From positions 62,001-126,000 of the forward strand of contig JACKER010000016.1 in the NCBI GenBank assembly GCA_020632925.1: 64,000 nt of DNA, given 5' to 3'. The notes below the pieces were generated by a model. The model searched no databases, was not told the DNA's origin, and worked only from the letters and a program-made list of their open reading frames with translations. Position 1 is the first letter of the stretch, and every line of letters begins with the position of its first letter. Below are positions 54,255 through 63,130 of the stretch, piece after piece. A program made the translations under genes and the position numbers. This DNA is from Alphaproteobacteria bacterium (lineage in GTDB: Bacteria; Myxococcota_A; UBA796; GCA-2862545).

Positions 54255-56879
54255 ATGCGTTGGGTCCAGTCGTTTCTCGAGGGAGACGGGAAGAACAAGG
54301 CGTTGCTCGGCGGCAAGGGCGCCGGGCTCTGCGAGATGACGCGCCTGGGGCTCCCCGTGCCCACCGGCTTCGTGATCACGACGGAGGCCTGCACCAACTT
54401 CCTCACCAGCGGGGAGGCCTGGCCCGAGGGTCTGGCGGAGGAGGTCGAGACCGCGGTCCAGGCGCTCGAGCAGCGCACCGGGAAGCGGTTCGGCGACCAC
54501 GACAAGCCGCTGCTCGTCTCGGTCCGCTCGGGTGCGGCGGTGTCGATGCCCGGCATGATGGACACCGTCCTCAACCTCGGGCTGAACCGGGAGACGGCCG
54601 GTGCGCTGGCCCGCGCGACCGGCAACCCGCGCTTCGCGTGGGACAGCTACCGCCGCTTCATCCAGATGTTCGGCGACGTCGTGCTGGGCATCCACTACAC
54701 CCGCTTCTCGCGCATCGAGGAGCAGGTCCTGCAGGGCACGCACATCGACGAGGTCGACGCCGACCAGATGCAGGAGCTCTGCACCCGCCTCGAGGAGGTC
54801 GTGCTCGAGCACGGTCAGTCCTTCCCGCACGACCCGCGCGAGCAGCTGCGGTTCGCGATCGACGCGGTGTTCCGGTCGTACAACTCGCACCGCGCCCGCT
54901 ACTACCGCAAGACGCACGACATCCCCGACGACGCGGGCACCGCCGTCAACGTCCAGCTCATGGTCTTCGGGAACATGGGCGACGACTCGGGCACCGGCGT
55001 CTGCTTCACGCGCAACCCGAAGACGGGCGCGCGCGGGCTGTTCGGCGAGTGGCTGCCCAACGCGCAGGGCGAGGACGTCGTCGCCGGCGTGCGCACGCCG
55101 CTGCCGCTCAACGACAACAGCGAGCGCGACGGGCTGCAGCTGCAGCACGCGATGTCCGGCCCGTACGCCGACCTGCTCGAGATGCAGGCCAAGCTCGAGG
55201 CCCACTACGGCGACATGCAGGACATCGAGTTCACGATCGAGCGCGGCCACCTGTACCTGCTGCAGACCCGGAAGGGGAAGCGCACGGCCCAGGCCGCTGT
55301 CCAGATCGTCGTCGATCTCGTCGAGGAGGGCGTGATCGACCGGTCCGAGGCGCTCTCGCGCATCGACCCGCGCCAGCTCGAGTACGTCCTGCGGCCCGTC
55401 ATCTCGCCCGACGCCAAGAAGAAGGTCGTCGCCCGCGGGCTGGACGCGTCCCCGGGCGCTGCCTGCGGCCGCGTGGTCTTCGAGCCCCAGGACTGCCAGG
55501 ACTTCCACGACAACAACGAGCCCACCATCCTCGTGCGCCTCGAGACGAGCCCCGAGGACATCCAGGGCATGACGGTCGCGCAGGGCGTGCTCACGGCGCG
55601 CGGCGGCCAGACGAGCCACGCGGCGGTCGTGGCCCGCGGCATGGGCAAGCCCTGCGTCGTCGGGTGCACCGACATCCAGGTGGACTACGCGCGGGAGCTC
55701 TTCTACGCGGGCGACGACGTCGTGCGGAAGGGCGACTGGATCACGATCGACGGCGGGACCGGCGAGGTCATGCTCGGCCAGGTCGAGATGATCGCGCCCC
55801 AGACGGACTCCGGCGCCATGGCGACGCTGCTCGGCTGGGCCGACGACGAGGCCCGCCTGCGGGTGCGTGCGAACGCGGACACCGGCGCGGACGCGGCCCG
55901 GGCGCGGCAGCTCGGCGCGGTCGGGATCGGGCTGTGCCGCACCGAGCACATGTTCTTCCAGCCCGAGGCCCTCAAGGCCATCCGCCAGATGATCCTCGCG
56001 GACGACACGCGTTCCCGCCAGCGTGCGCTCAACGAGATCCTGCCGATCCAGCGCCAGATGTTCGCGGAGATCTTCAAGGCGATGGAGGGCCTGCCGGTCA
56101 CGATCCGCCTGCTCGACCCGCCGCTGCACGAGTTCCTGCCCCAGCGCGAGTCGGACATCACCGAGGTCGCCCAGGATCTCGGCGTCCGCCCCGACGCGCT
56201 GCGCGCTCGGCTCTCCCAGCTGCACGAAGCGAACCCGATGCTCGGGCACCGCGGCGTGCGCGTCGGCATCACGACCCCCGAGGTCTACGCCACCCAGGTC
56301 CGAGCGATCTTCGAGGCCGCCTGCGACCTCGAGCGCAAGGGCGTGAAGGTCTACCCCGAGGTCATGATCCCGCTGGTGGGCCTCGAGGCCGAGCTCGAGC
56401 GCATGCGCGCGCTGGTGATCGAGACCGCCGAGCGCGTCATCCAGCAGTACGGGTCGGGCCCGGACTACAAGATCGGCACGATGATCGAGCTGCCGCGCGC
56501 CGCGCTCATCGCCGACAAGGTCGCGCGTCACGCGGACTTCTTCAGCTTCGGGACGAACGACCTGACCCAGATGACCTGGGGGTACAGCCGCGACGACATG
56601 GGCAAGTTCTTCGCCGACTACCAGCGTGAGGGCGTGCTCCGGGAGTCGCCGCTCGCGGTCTTCGACATCGAGGGCGTCGGCCAGCTCGTGCACATGGGCG
56701 TCGACAAGGGCCGCACCACGAACCCCCGGCTGAAGACGGGCGTGTGCGGCGAGCACGGCGGCGATCCCGTCGGCGTCGGCTTCTTCCACCGCGTCGGCCT
56801 GGACTACGTGAGCTGCTCGCCGTACCGCGTCCCCGTCGCGCGGCTCGCGGCGGCGCACGCCTCGCTGGGCCTCCTCTGA
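54255..56879 (+). CDS. ppdK: Pyruvate, phosphate dikinase
   Basis: 874 residues, standard length. The N-terminal nucleotide domain has GGKGAGLCEMTRLGLPVPTGF and VSVRSGAAVSMPGMMDT. The central phosphohistidine domain carries the catalytic His in ARGGQTSHAAVVARGMGKP. The C-terminal PEP/pyruvate barrel has GLCRTEHMFF, IRLLDPPLHEFLP and the acid/base Cys in TGVCGEHGGDP. It interconverts pyruvate, ATP and phosphate with PEP, AMP and PPi. The start is two bases after the glyQS stop, which suggests one transcript. No regulatory protein gene is adjacent. Confidence 0.98.
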   Translation: MRWVQSFLEGDGKNKALLGGKGAGLCEMTRLGLPVPTGFVITTEACTNFLTSGEAWPEGLAEEVETAVQALEQRTGKRFGDHDKPLLVSVRSGAAVSMPGMMDTVLNLGLNRETAGALARATGNPRFAWDSYRRFIQMFGDVVLGIHYTRFSRIEEQVLQGTHIDEVDADQMQELCTRLEEVVLEHGQSFPHDPREQLRFAIDAVFRSYNSHRARYYRKTHDIPDDAGTAVNVQLMVFGNMGDDSGTGVCFTRNPKTGARGLFGEWLPNAQGEDVVAGVRTPLPLNDNSERDGLQLQHAMSGPYADLLEMQAKLEAHYGDMQDIEFTIERGHLYLLQTRKGKRTAQAAVQIVVDLVEEGVIDRSEALSRIDPRQLEYVLRPVISPDAKKKVVARGLDASPGAACGRVVFEPQDCQDFHDNNEPTILVRLETSPEDIQGMTVAQGVLTARGGQTSHAAVVARGMGKPCVVGCTDIQVDYARELFYAGDDVVRKGDWITIDGGTGEVMLGQVEMIAPQTDSGAMATLLGWADDEARLRVRANADTGADAARARQLGAVGIGLCRTEHMFFQPEALKAIRQMILADDTRSRQRALNEILPIQRQMFAEIFKAMEGLPVTIRLLDPPLHEFLPQRESDITEVAQDLGVRPDALRARLSQLHEANPMLGHRGVRVGITTPEVYATQVRAIFEAACDLERKGVKVYPEVMIPLVGLEAELERMRALVIETAERVIQQYGSGPDYKIGTMIELPRAALIADKVARHADFFSFGTNDLTQMTWGYSRDDMGKFFADYQREGVLRESPLAVFDIEGVGQLVHMGVDKGRTTNPRLKTGVCGEHGGDPVGVGFFHRVGLDYVSCSPYRVPVARLAAAHASLGLL

Positions 56880-56946
56880 CGCGCGCGCTGTAACAACCGC
56901 GCGATCGCGGCGGACGTTGGTACAGTCCAGCGTCTCCGGAGGTCGC

Positions 56947-57930
56947 GTGCAGCGTCGACAGGTGCTCTCTCTCGCCGGCGCGGCCGCCCTCGCTCGCTGG
57001 CTGCCGGGCTGCGATCAGCTCGTCGTGCTCGATCCCGAGGCCCACGGGGCCACGATCGATCCGTTCACGCCGAACGACGTGTTCTACATCTACAAGTACA
57101 GCCAGGAGCCGGACCTCGACCCGGCGACCCACGAGACCCTGATCAAGCACGAGGACACCGTGCTCGGGTCGTTCGACCTGGCGATGCTCGAGGGTCTGGC
57201 GAGCCGCGAGAAGGAGCACACGCTCGAGTGCATCGGCGCGCGTCCCACCATCCAGAACATCGGCAACGCGCTGTGGGAGGGGGTGCCGCTGACCGAGCTG
57301 CTCGACGCGCTCGGCATCGAGATCCCGACCTCGGCGGTGGGGCTGCGCCTCGTCGGCAAGGACGGGTACCACGCCGGCATCCCCGTCGAGGACCTGTTCG
57401 ACGGGCCGGTGTGGATCGTGTGGCGCATGAACGGTGAGGCGCTGCCGTTCGAGCACGGGGCGCCCGCTCGGCTGCTGGTGCCCGGACGGTACGGCGTGAA
57501 GAACCTCAAGTGGCTCGAGGAGATCGCGTTCGTCGACACGCCCCACGTCTCCTACTGGACGCCCAAGGGCTGGAGCGAGGAGGCGACCTACCAGCCGAAC
57601 ACGTTGATCGTGTCGCCGATGGACGGCATGAAGCTCGAGGCCAACCTCCCGACGCGCTTCGTGGGGACCGCCTTCGCCGGCAGGGACCCGGTGGTGAAGG
57701 TGGAGGCGCGGCTCGACGGGGGCGCCTGGGAGGAGGTGGACGTGGAGTACGTGTCCTCCTCGCCCGACACCTGGGTGCTGTGGTCGTACGCGTTCACGCC
57801 GACCGAGGGCGACCACACGCTCCAGGTGCGCTGCACGACCGCCTCGGGTGCCCGCTCGGCCGAGGACCCGGCGGGGACGGACCAGTTCCACGGGTACGAC
57901 GGCAGCATGCAGATCTCGGTGTCCGCATGA
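56947..57930 (+). CDS. Sulfite oxidase-fold (molybdopterin-type) lipoprotein, putative
   Basis: 327 residues from a GTG with GGAGG five bases upstream. The start VQRRQVLSLAGAAALARW is a twin-arginine-like signal, with LPGC a lipobox. The core resembles the oxidoreductase molybdopterin-binding domain: the candidate Mo-ligand cysteine is in LECIGARPTIQNIGNALWEGVPL, followed by LLVPGRYGVKNLKWLEEI. A C-terminal Mo-co dimerisation-like beta domain (VKVEARLDGGAWEEVDVE) closes it. Its natural substrate is unknown. Overlaps the next gene as ATGA. Confidence 0.85.
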   Translation: MQRRQVLSLAGAAALARWLPGCDQLVVLDPEAHGATIDPFTPNDVFYIYKYSQEPDLDPATHETLIKHEDTVLGSFDLAMLEGLASREKEHTLECIGARPTIQNIGNALWEGVPLTELLDALGIEIPTSAVGLRLVGKDGYHAGIPVEDLFDGPVWIVWRMNGEALPFEHGAPARLLVPGRYGVKNLKWLEEIAFVDTPHVSYWTPKGWSEEATYQPNTLIVSPMDGMKLEANLPTRFVGTAFAGRDPVVKVEARLDGGAWEEVDVEYVSSSPDTWVLWSYAFTPTEGDHTLQVRCTTASGARSAEDPAGTDQFHGYDGSMQISVSA

Positions 57931-58760
57931 TCGTGTGGTTCGCCACGTCCGCCTGGGCAGGTGCCTGGACCCGCGACGTGGGGCAGGTCTACGCGAAGGC
58001 GGGCGCCGACTGGTACGACGCGTTCGCCTTCGTGGCGCCGGGCCAGTCCGAGGAGGAGGCGTCCGGCAAGTACTTCGGGCAGCAGTACGGCGTGTACGCC
58101 GAGACCGGCGTGATCCCCGACGGCTGGCGGGCACACGTCTCGCTCGGCCTGCCGATGGTCGTGGGCAGCCACACGACCGTCGTGCGCGACGTGATCGGCG
58201 AGACCGACGTGCGGGCGACCACGACGCGCCTCGGCGATCTGCGGGCCGCGGCGCAGGTCGCGCTACACCCCAAGGCCCCGCTCGCGCTCAACGTCGAGGT
58301 GAAGCTCCCGATGTACCGCAACGGGACGGTCGGCGAGGAGTTCTCGAACTTCGCCGAGATCTTCCCGAAGCCGGGCGACGGGCAGGTGGACGTGACGCCG
58401 ATGGTGTTCGCGGGAGCGGCACCGTGGAGCGGGACCTTCGGCGAGCTCGGCCTCGGCTGGCGCTTCCGCACCGAGGCCTTCGTCGGCTGGGACACCGACC
58501 TCGCGTTCTCCGACGGGCTCGTGTTCAACGGGAAGGTCGGGCACGACTTCGGCCGCGTGATCGGCGTGGTCGGGTTCGACGGGACCGTCTCGCCCGGTGC
58601 CACGGAGGTGACCCGGCAGTACGTCGCGCTGGGGGCGTCCGGCCTGGTCGACGTGGTGAAGGATCACCTCGCGGTCGAGCCGCGTGTCGGGACCGAGGTC
58701 TGGGCGCTGAACGCCTCCAAGGGGCTCTCGCTCGGCCTCGGGCTGTCCTGGCGCCAATAG
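57927..58760 (+). CDS. Putative outer-membrane beta-barrel protein
   Basis: 277 residues overlapping the molybdopterin-type gene by four bases. A short signal (MIVWFATSAWAGAW) precedes alternating strands such as GQVYAKAGADWYDAFAFV, WRAHVSLGLPMVVGSH, LNVEVKLPMYRNG and GLSLGLGLSWRQ, ending with an aromatic-polar C-terminus as is usual for barrels. It may be the surface partner of the upstream oxidoreductase, but that is inference from overlap. No family recognised. Confidence 0.72.
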   Translation: MIVWFATSAWAGAWTRDVGQVYAKAGADWYDAFAFVAPGQSEEEASGKYFGQQYGVYAETGVIPDGWRAHVSLGLPMVVGSHTTVVRDVIGETDVRATTTRLGDLRAAAQVALHPKAPLALNVEVKLPMYRNGTVGEEFSNFAEIFPKPGDGQVDVTPMVFAGAAPWSGTFGELGLGWRFRTEAFVGWDTDLAFSDGLVFNGKVGHDFGRVIGVVGFDGTVSPGATEVTRQYVALGASGLVDVVKDHLAVEPRVGTEVWALNASKGLSLGLGLSWRQ

Positions 58761-58763
58761 GAG

Positions 58764-59000
58764 AGGCTACAGGCTACGGGCTACGGGCTTCGAGGGCCTG
58801 TCCGGGTGATGCCTCCTTGATCGATCGGTCCCACGAACCGGACGTCGGAGGTGAGAGCAGCTCAGGTCGGGGCTCGCGTTGGGTACGCGCCGACGACGCC
58901 GATGGTCCCGCCCACACCTGACTGGCGGGGGATGCCGTCCAGGGCCACGACGGACAACACGACCGGTGCGGTAGCCCGTAGCCCGTAGCCCGCCGCAGCC
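58764..59000. other. Second gene-free island bracketed by inverted heptamer arrays
   Basis: Left border GGCTACAGGCTACGGGC (58765 onward, to 58790), right border GTAGCCCGTAGCCCG (58971 onward). The arms are exact complements over at least 17 bases, so the roughly 180-base interior could be looped out. No ribosome-binding site or coding frame is convincing. The right arm ends just before the stop of the minus-strand esterase gene (59005). It has the same design as the island at 44061-45098. Confidence 0.6.
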
Positions 59001-59004
59001 CTTC

Positions 59005-60030
59005 TCAGGGGATCGGCGGCACCCAGGGCAGCGGACGGACCGGATGGTCGACGCCCGCGACGTGTTGGTTCGTGAACGCCAGGATCTCCCGCCACAGCGC
59101 GCGCGCGTCCCGCTGGAAGACGAACATGTGGAACGCGTGGATGCCGCCCGGCCAGTAGCTGACGCGGTGCTCCACGCCCCGACGATCGAGCGCGGCCGCG
59201 AGCCGGCGCGTGTCGTCGAGCAGCGGGTCAGCGGTACCGCAGCAGGCGTGGAAGGGGGGCAGGGGACGCGCGAAGGCCCGGTCGCTCTCGAGCACGAGCA
59301 GCGGGTCGGCGAGATCGTGACCGGCGGGGTCGGGAAGGTAGGCCTCCGCCACCTCCTCCACGCGGTCCGACAGCCACGGCGACAGGCCCTTGCGGCGCTG
59401 GAAGCGCTTGGGGTCGCTGACCTGGAGCAACCCCATCGCGGGCAACGTCGCTCGCGGCACCACGCCCGCGTCGTACACCTCGGCCGCCCAGGGCTCGGGT
59501 CGGCGCTCCACCGTGCACAGCGTCAGCGCCGTCGCGAGGTTCGCGCCAGCCGACTCGCCCGCGATCGCGAGGCGTCCGGTGTCGATCCCGTACCGATCGG
59601 CGTTCTCGAGGGTCCACCGCCAGGCGGCTGCGACGTCCTGCAGCGGCGCCGGGAACGGGTCCGCGGGCGCCAGGCGGTAGCTCGGGACCACGACGACGTA
59701 CCCGCGGCGCGCGAACACCAGGCCCGGCAGCCAGTGGGTGTCCTTGTCCAGCATCCGGAACCCGCCGCCGTGGACGTAGAGGATGGCGGGCAGCCTGCCG
59801 GTGCGCGGATCGGCGAGCGGGGAGGTGCGGAGCGGACGCCACACGTCGAGCAGGTGGAGCCGATCCCCGCTGTCGACGTAGGGCAGGTCGCGGAGCCGCT
59901 CCACCGCGTGCGGGTGGGGTCTCGCGGCCGGCAGGGCGGAGGACAGGCGGCCCGCGCCCCGGAAGAAGTTGTCCACCACCACGGCACCCGCGCGCCTGCG
60001 CACCCGGTCCCGCAGCGGGAGGCTCGTCAC
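59005..60030 (-). CDS. Esterase/lipase of the HSL-like alpha/beta-hydrolase family
   Basis: 341 residues from a GTG overlapping the stop of the thioesterase gene. The oxyanion motif is YVHGGGFRM and the nucleophile elbow GESAGAN, both typical of hormone-sensitive-lipase-like esterases; the late histidine lies in GGIHAFHMF and an aspartate in CCGTADPLLDD. No signal peptide is seen. It acts on short-chain esters of unknown identity. The neighbouring hotdog protein suggests a role in lipid or acyl turnover. Confidence 0.92.
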   Translation of the reverse strand: MTSLPLRDRVRRRAGAVVVDNFFRGAGRLSSALPAARPHPHAVERLRDLPYVDSGDRLHLLDVWRPLRTSPLADPRTGRLPAILYVHGGGFRMLDKDTHWLPGLVFARRGYVVVVPSYRLAPADPFPAPLQDVAAAWRWTLENADRYGIDTGRLAIAGESAGANLATALTLCTVERRPEPWAAEVYDAGVVPRATLPAMGLLQVSDPKRFQRRKGLSPWLSDRVEEVAEAYLPDPAGHDLADPLLVLESDRAFARPLPPFHACCGTADPLLDDTRRLAAALDRRGVEHRVSYWPGGIHAFHMFVFQRDARALWREILAFTNQHVAGVDHPVRPLPWVPPIP

Positions 60031-60461
60031 CGCCGCTGCCGGAACGCGAAGTGCGTCAGCACCTCGGCCACGTCGCGACCATGCCCGTCGAGGACCTTCA
60101 CCGGGACCTCGATGTGGGCGTTGTTGGTGCGCAGCCCCTCCTTCACCCGGTCCAGCATCTCGGAGGTCACCGTGGCGTGCGCCGTCACGTCCTTGGTGGA
60201 GGGCAGGTAGTACTTGATGCGCGTGCTCTTCTGGAGGTGCACGAGGTTGGCGAGATCGGGGTGCGTCCCGAGCACGACCGCGGCCGCCAGCTCGCCGACG
60301 GCGAAGATCGCCGCGGAGTGGATCGCGCCGGCGTGGTTCGTGACCTGCTCGGACAGGGGGAGCCGAAGGACGAGGTGCCCGGTGCGGGCCTCCTCGGCGC
60401 GGATCCCGAGGGTGGACAGCATGGGCACGGACCGCAGCGTCCGGTCGAGGGCAGGGAGCAT
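60027..60461 (-). CDS. DUF4442-like hotdog thioesterase
   Basis: 144 residues from an ATG; a GTG three codons earlier is an alternative and neither has a clear Shine-Dalgarno. A hotdog fold is indicated by HLVLRLPLSEQVTNHAGAIHSAAIFAVGELAA (quoted in part) and LVHLQKSTRIKYYLPSTKDV, the latter with the usual beta strand and turn. The N-H-A-G motif is the expected substrate-binding turn. The predicted activity is acyl-CoA thioester hydrolysis. It is transcribed with the esterase. Confidence 0.85.
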   Translation of the reverse strand: MLPALDRTLRSVPMLSTLGIRAEEARTGHLVLRLPLSEQVTNHAGAIHSAAIFAVGELAAAVVLGTHPDLANLVHLQKSTRIKYYLPSTKDVTAHATVTSEMLDRVKEGLRTNNAHIEVPVKVLDGHGRDVAEVLTHFAFRQRR

Positions 60462-60511
60462 GGACGGCACGATATGGAGTGCGACGCACCCACGTCAACG
60501 CCGGAGCCGTG

Positions 60512-61597
60512 ATGGCCACCGTGGATCACCGCCTCCCCGGGGCACCCGACCGCACCGACCTGCGCACCTTCGACCGCGCGGGCCTCCACGCCTGGCTCGC
60601 GGAGCAGCTCGGCGTGGACGAGGGCCTGTCGCTGCGCGTCTTCAAGCACCTGTGGCAGGACGGGCGCGACGATCCGCACAGCTTCCTGCGCGTCCGGCGC
60701 GACGTCCGGGAGCACCTCGCGCGGGTGGCGGGCGCGAGCCGGCTCCAGGCGGAGACGGTGCTCGACAGCGCCGACGGGACCCGGAAGTTCCTCTGGCGGC
60801 TGCACGACGGGCACGCGATCGAGAGCGTGCTCATCCCGGACGAGGACCGGCTCACGCTCTGCATGTCGACCCAGGTGGGCTGCGCGATGGGCTGCACGTT
60901 CTGCCTCACCGGGGACCTCGGGCTGATCCGGCACCTCACCGCAGCGGAGATCGCGCTGCAGCCCATGCAGGTGCAGGCCACGCTGCCGCCCGGGACGCGG
61001 ATCACGAACCTCGTGCTGATGGGCATGGGGGAGCCGCTGCACAACCTCGAGAACCTCGTGCCGGCGCTGTCCGTCTGCCTGGACGACCACGCGCTCAACT
61101 TCAGCCACCGGCGGATCACGGTCTCGACGGTGGGCCTGGTCCCGAAGATGGCGGAGCTCGCGGCGGCGTTGCCCGTCAACCTCGCGGTCTCGCTGAACAG
61201 CACGACGGAGGAGCAGCGGCGGCAGGTGATGCCGATCACGCGGCGTCACTCGATGGCCGAGCTGCTGGACGCCTGCCGCGCCTTCCCGCTTCCCTCGGGC
61301 AAGCGGATCACGTTCGAGTACGTGATGTTCCGCGGCTTCAACGACAGCCTGGACGACGCGGCCCGCCTGCTCCAGCTCCTCCGCGGAATCCCGTCGAAGG
61401 TCAACCTCATCCCGTACAACGAGAACCCCGATCGTCCCTTGCTCCAGCGGCCCACGGACGCCGAGGTCAAGGCGTTCCAGCACGTCCTCGTGAGCCAGGG
61501 GATGTCGACGAGCATCCGCACCACGCGCGGCATCGACATCAGCGCGGCGTGCGGGCAGCTCGGCAAGGCTCGCCAACAGCTGGCGCTCGCGAGATAG
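60512..61597 (+). CDS. rlmN: Dual-specificity RNA methyltransferase RlmN
   Basis: 361 residues. The radical SAM cluster is CAMGCTFC and the GMGEP motif follows as VLMGMGEPLHNLENL. The conserved methyl-carrier cysteine is probably the one near the end (DISAACGQL), and the other catalytic cysteine lies at or close to the cluster loop. It methylates A2503 of 23S rRNA and A37 of certain tRNAs at C2. The ATG has GGAG five bases upstream; GTG at 60509 is adjacent. It starts an operon that includes mtnP. Confidence 0.96.
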   Translation: MATVDHRLPGAPDRTDLRTFDRAGLHAWLAEQLGVDEGLSLRVFKHLWQDGRDDPHSFLRVRRDVREHLARVAGASRLQAETVLDSADGTRKFLWRLHDGHAIESVLIPDEDRLTLCMSTQVGCAMGCTFCLTGDLGLIRHLTAAEIALQPMQVQATLPPGTRITNLVLMGMGEPLHNLENLVPALSVCLDDHALNFSHRRITVSTVGLVPKMAELAAALPVNLAVSLNSTTEEQRRQVMPITRRHSMAELLDACRAFPLPSGKRITFEYVMFRGFNDSLDDAARLLQLLRGIPSKVNLIPYNENPDRPLLQRPTDAEVKAFQHVLVSQGMSTSIRTTRGIDISAACGQLGKARQQLALAR

Positions 61598-61619
61598 CAT
61601 CCCCGCGGGAGGAGCCGGG

Positions 61620-62489
61620 ATGGCCAGGATCGGGATCGTCGGGGGATCGGGGCTGTACGCGCTCGACGGGCTGCAGGACGTCCGGGAGGAGGTCGTGGAG
61701 ACGCCCTATGGGCCGACCTCCGACGTGCTGGTGCGCGGCCGGTTGGGCGACGCCGAGCTCGTGTTCGTCCCCCGGCACGGGCGCAAGCACAAGATGCTCC
61801 CCTCGGAGGTCCCGTACCGGGCCAACGTGTGGGCGCTCAAGTCGCTCGGCTGCGACTGGCTGATCTCGGTGTCGGCGGTGGGCTCGCTGCGCGAGGAGAT
61901 CCACCCCGGCGACGCCGTGCTGGTCGACCAGTACCTCGATCGCACCCGCGGGACGCGCGCCTCGACCTTCTTCGGGGACGGTGTGGTCGCGCACGCCCCG
62001 TTCGGCGATCCGGTGTGCGACACCCTCCGCGTGTACCTCCGGCAGGCCTGCGAGGACGCAGGTGTCACCGTGCACGACCGCGGCACGTACGTCTGCATGG
62101 AGGGACCCGCGTTCTCGACGCGTGCCGAGTCCGAGCTGTACCGGTCCTGGGGTTGCTCGGTCATCGGGATGACGGCGATCCCCGAGGCCAAGCTCGCCCG
62201 CGAGGCGTCGATGTCGTACGCGACCCTCGCCTTCGCCACGGACTACGACTGCTGGCACACGGGGCACGACGCGGTGACGGTCGACCAGGTGATCGCGGTG
62301 CTGATGGCGAACGTCGAGAAGTCGCGCCAGGTCCTCCGCCACGCGGTGGAGCTCGTGGCGGCGCACCCGGGCCCGGCGCCGGGGCACGACGCGATGCGCA
62401 CCGCGCTGCTCACGCCGGTCGACGCGATCGAGCCCGAGGACCACCAGCGGCTGGGGCCGATCCTCCACGCCATCCTCGCGGGGCGCTGA
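61620..62489 (+). CDS. mtnP: S-methyl-5'-thioadenosine phosphorylase
   Basis: 289 residues. The phosphate-binding opening IGIVGGSGLYAL and FVPRHGRKHKMLPSEVPYRANVWAL (in part), together with YVCMEGPAFSTRAES, VIGMTAIPEAKLAREA and YATLAFATDYDCWH, match MTA phosphorylase rather than purine nucleoside phosphorylase. It cleaves methylthioadenosine, the by-product of SAM use in polyamine and radical SAM reactions, to adenine and methylthioribose-1-phosphate. GGAGG precedes the ATG by 5 or so bases. It follows rlmN by 22 bp. Confidence 0.96.
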   Translation: MARIGIVGGSGLYALDGLQDVREEVVETPYGPTSDVLVRGRLGDAELVFVPRHGRKHKMLPSEVPYRANVWALKSLGCDWLISVSAVGSLREEIHPGDAVLVDQYLDRTRGTRASTFFGDGVVAHAPFGDPVCDTLRVYLRQACEDAGVTVHDRGTYVCMEGPAFSTRAESELYRSWGCSVIGMTAIPEAKLAREASMSYATLAFATDYDCWHTGHDAVTVDQVIAVLMANVEKSRQVLRHAVELVAAHPGPAPGHDAMRTALLTPVDAIEPEDHQRLGPILHAILAGR

Positions 62490-62491
62490 GC

Positions 62492-63130
62492 GTGGGGCGA
62501 GGCGCGACCATCCGTGCTCGCCGGCTCGCGCTGGGGCGTAGCCTCGAGCAGGTGTCCGCCTCGACGAAGATCCCCGTGGCCCACCTCGAGGCGATCGAGG
62601 AGGACCGGGTCGAGGACCTCCCCGCCGGACCGTACGCCGCGGCCTACCTCCGCGCGCTCCAGTCCGAGCTCGAGCTGGACGCCTCGAGCGAGTCGGAGCC
62701 CGAGCCGGCGACCGCCCCTCCGTCCGGTGCCCCGCTGTGGCTCGTCCGCGCCATCGCGGGCGCGAGCGTCATCGGCCTGATCATCGTCCTCGCCTCCTTC
62801 ACCTGGGAGCGCCTCGCGCACCGCATCGCGCCCGGCACCCCGGTGGATGCGCCACCCGACCAGGTCGTCGTCATCCAGCCCCTCCGCACCACGACGCTTC
62901 GCGTGGTGACGGACGGCGAGCCCCGCCACGAGGGACAGGTGTCGGGCGGTCAGCGGCTCGAGTTCGAGGCCCGGGACAGCATCGAGGTGGAGGTCCGCGC
63001 CATCTCGGACGTGAAGCTCGAGTGGAACGGCCAGGAGATCGTGCCCCAGGGCCGACAGGACGCGCCGCGGCGGCTGGTGTTCCAGGACGACGACGACGCG
63101 ACGCCGCTCGGGGCCCTGGTCCCGCGGTGA
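62492..63130 (+). CDS. RodZ-like helix-turn-helix membrane protein
   Basis: 212 residues from a GTG two bases after the mtnP stop. An N-terminal Xre-type helix-turn-helix (IRARRLALGRSLEQVSASTKI, ALEAIEEDRVEDLPAGPYAAAYL in part) is followed by one membrane helix (about 86-108, LVRAIAGASVIGLIIVLASF) and an extracytoplasmic DUF4115-like beta domain (TLRVVTDGE, LEFEARDSIEVEVRAISDVKLEWNG in part). This is the RodZ layout, which links MreB to the envelope in rods. MreB is not in the window. The recO gene overlaps its stop. Confidence 0.82.
   Translation: MGRGATIRARRLALGRSLEQVSASTKIPVAHLEAIEEDRVEDLPAGPYAAAYLRALQSELELDASSESEPEPATAPPSGAPLWLVRAIAGASVIGLIIVLASFTWERLAHRIAPGTPVDAPPDQVVVIQPLRTTTLRVVTDGEPRHEGQVSGGQRLEFEARDSIEVEVRAISDVKLEWNGQEIVPQGRQDAPRRLVFQDDDDATPLGALVPR

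Noticed and set aside
56886..56908. CGCGCG-flanked hairpin after ppdK as a terminator
   Set aside because: The stem is short and low-complexity and no T run follows on the plus strand.
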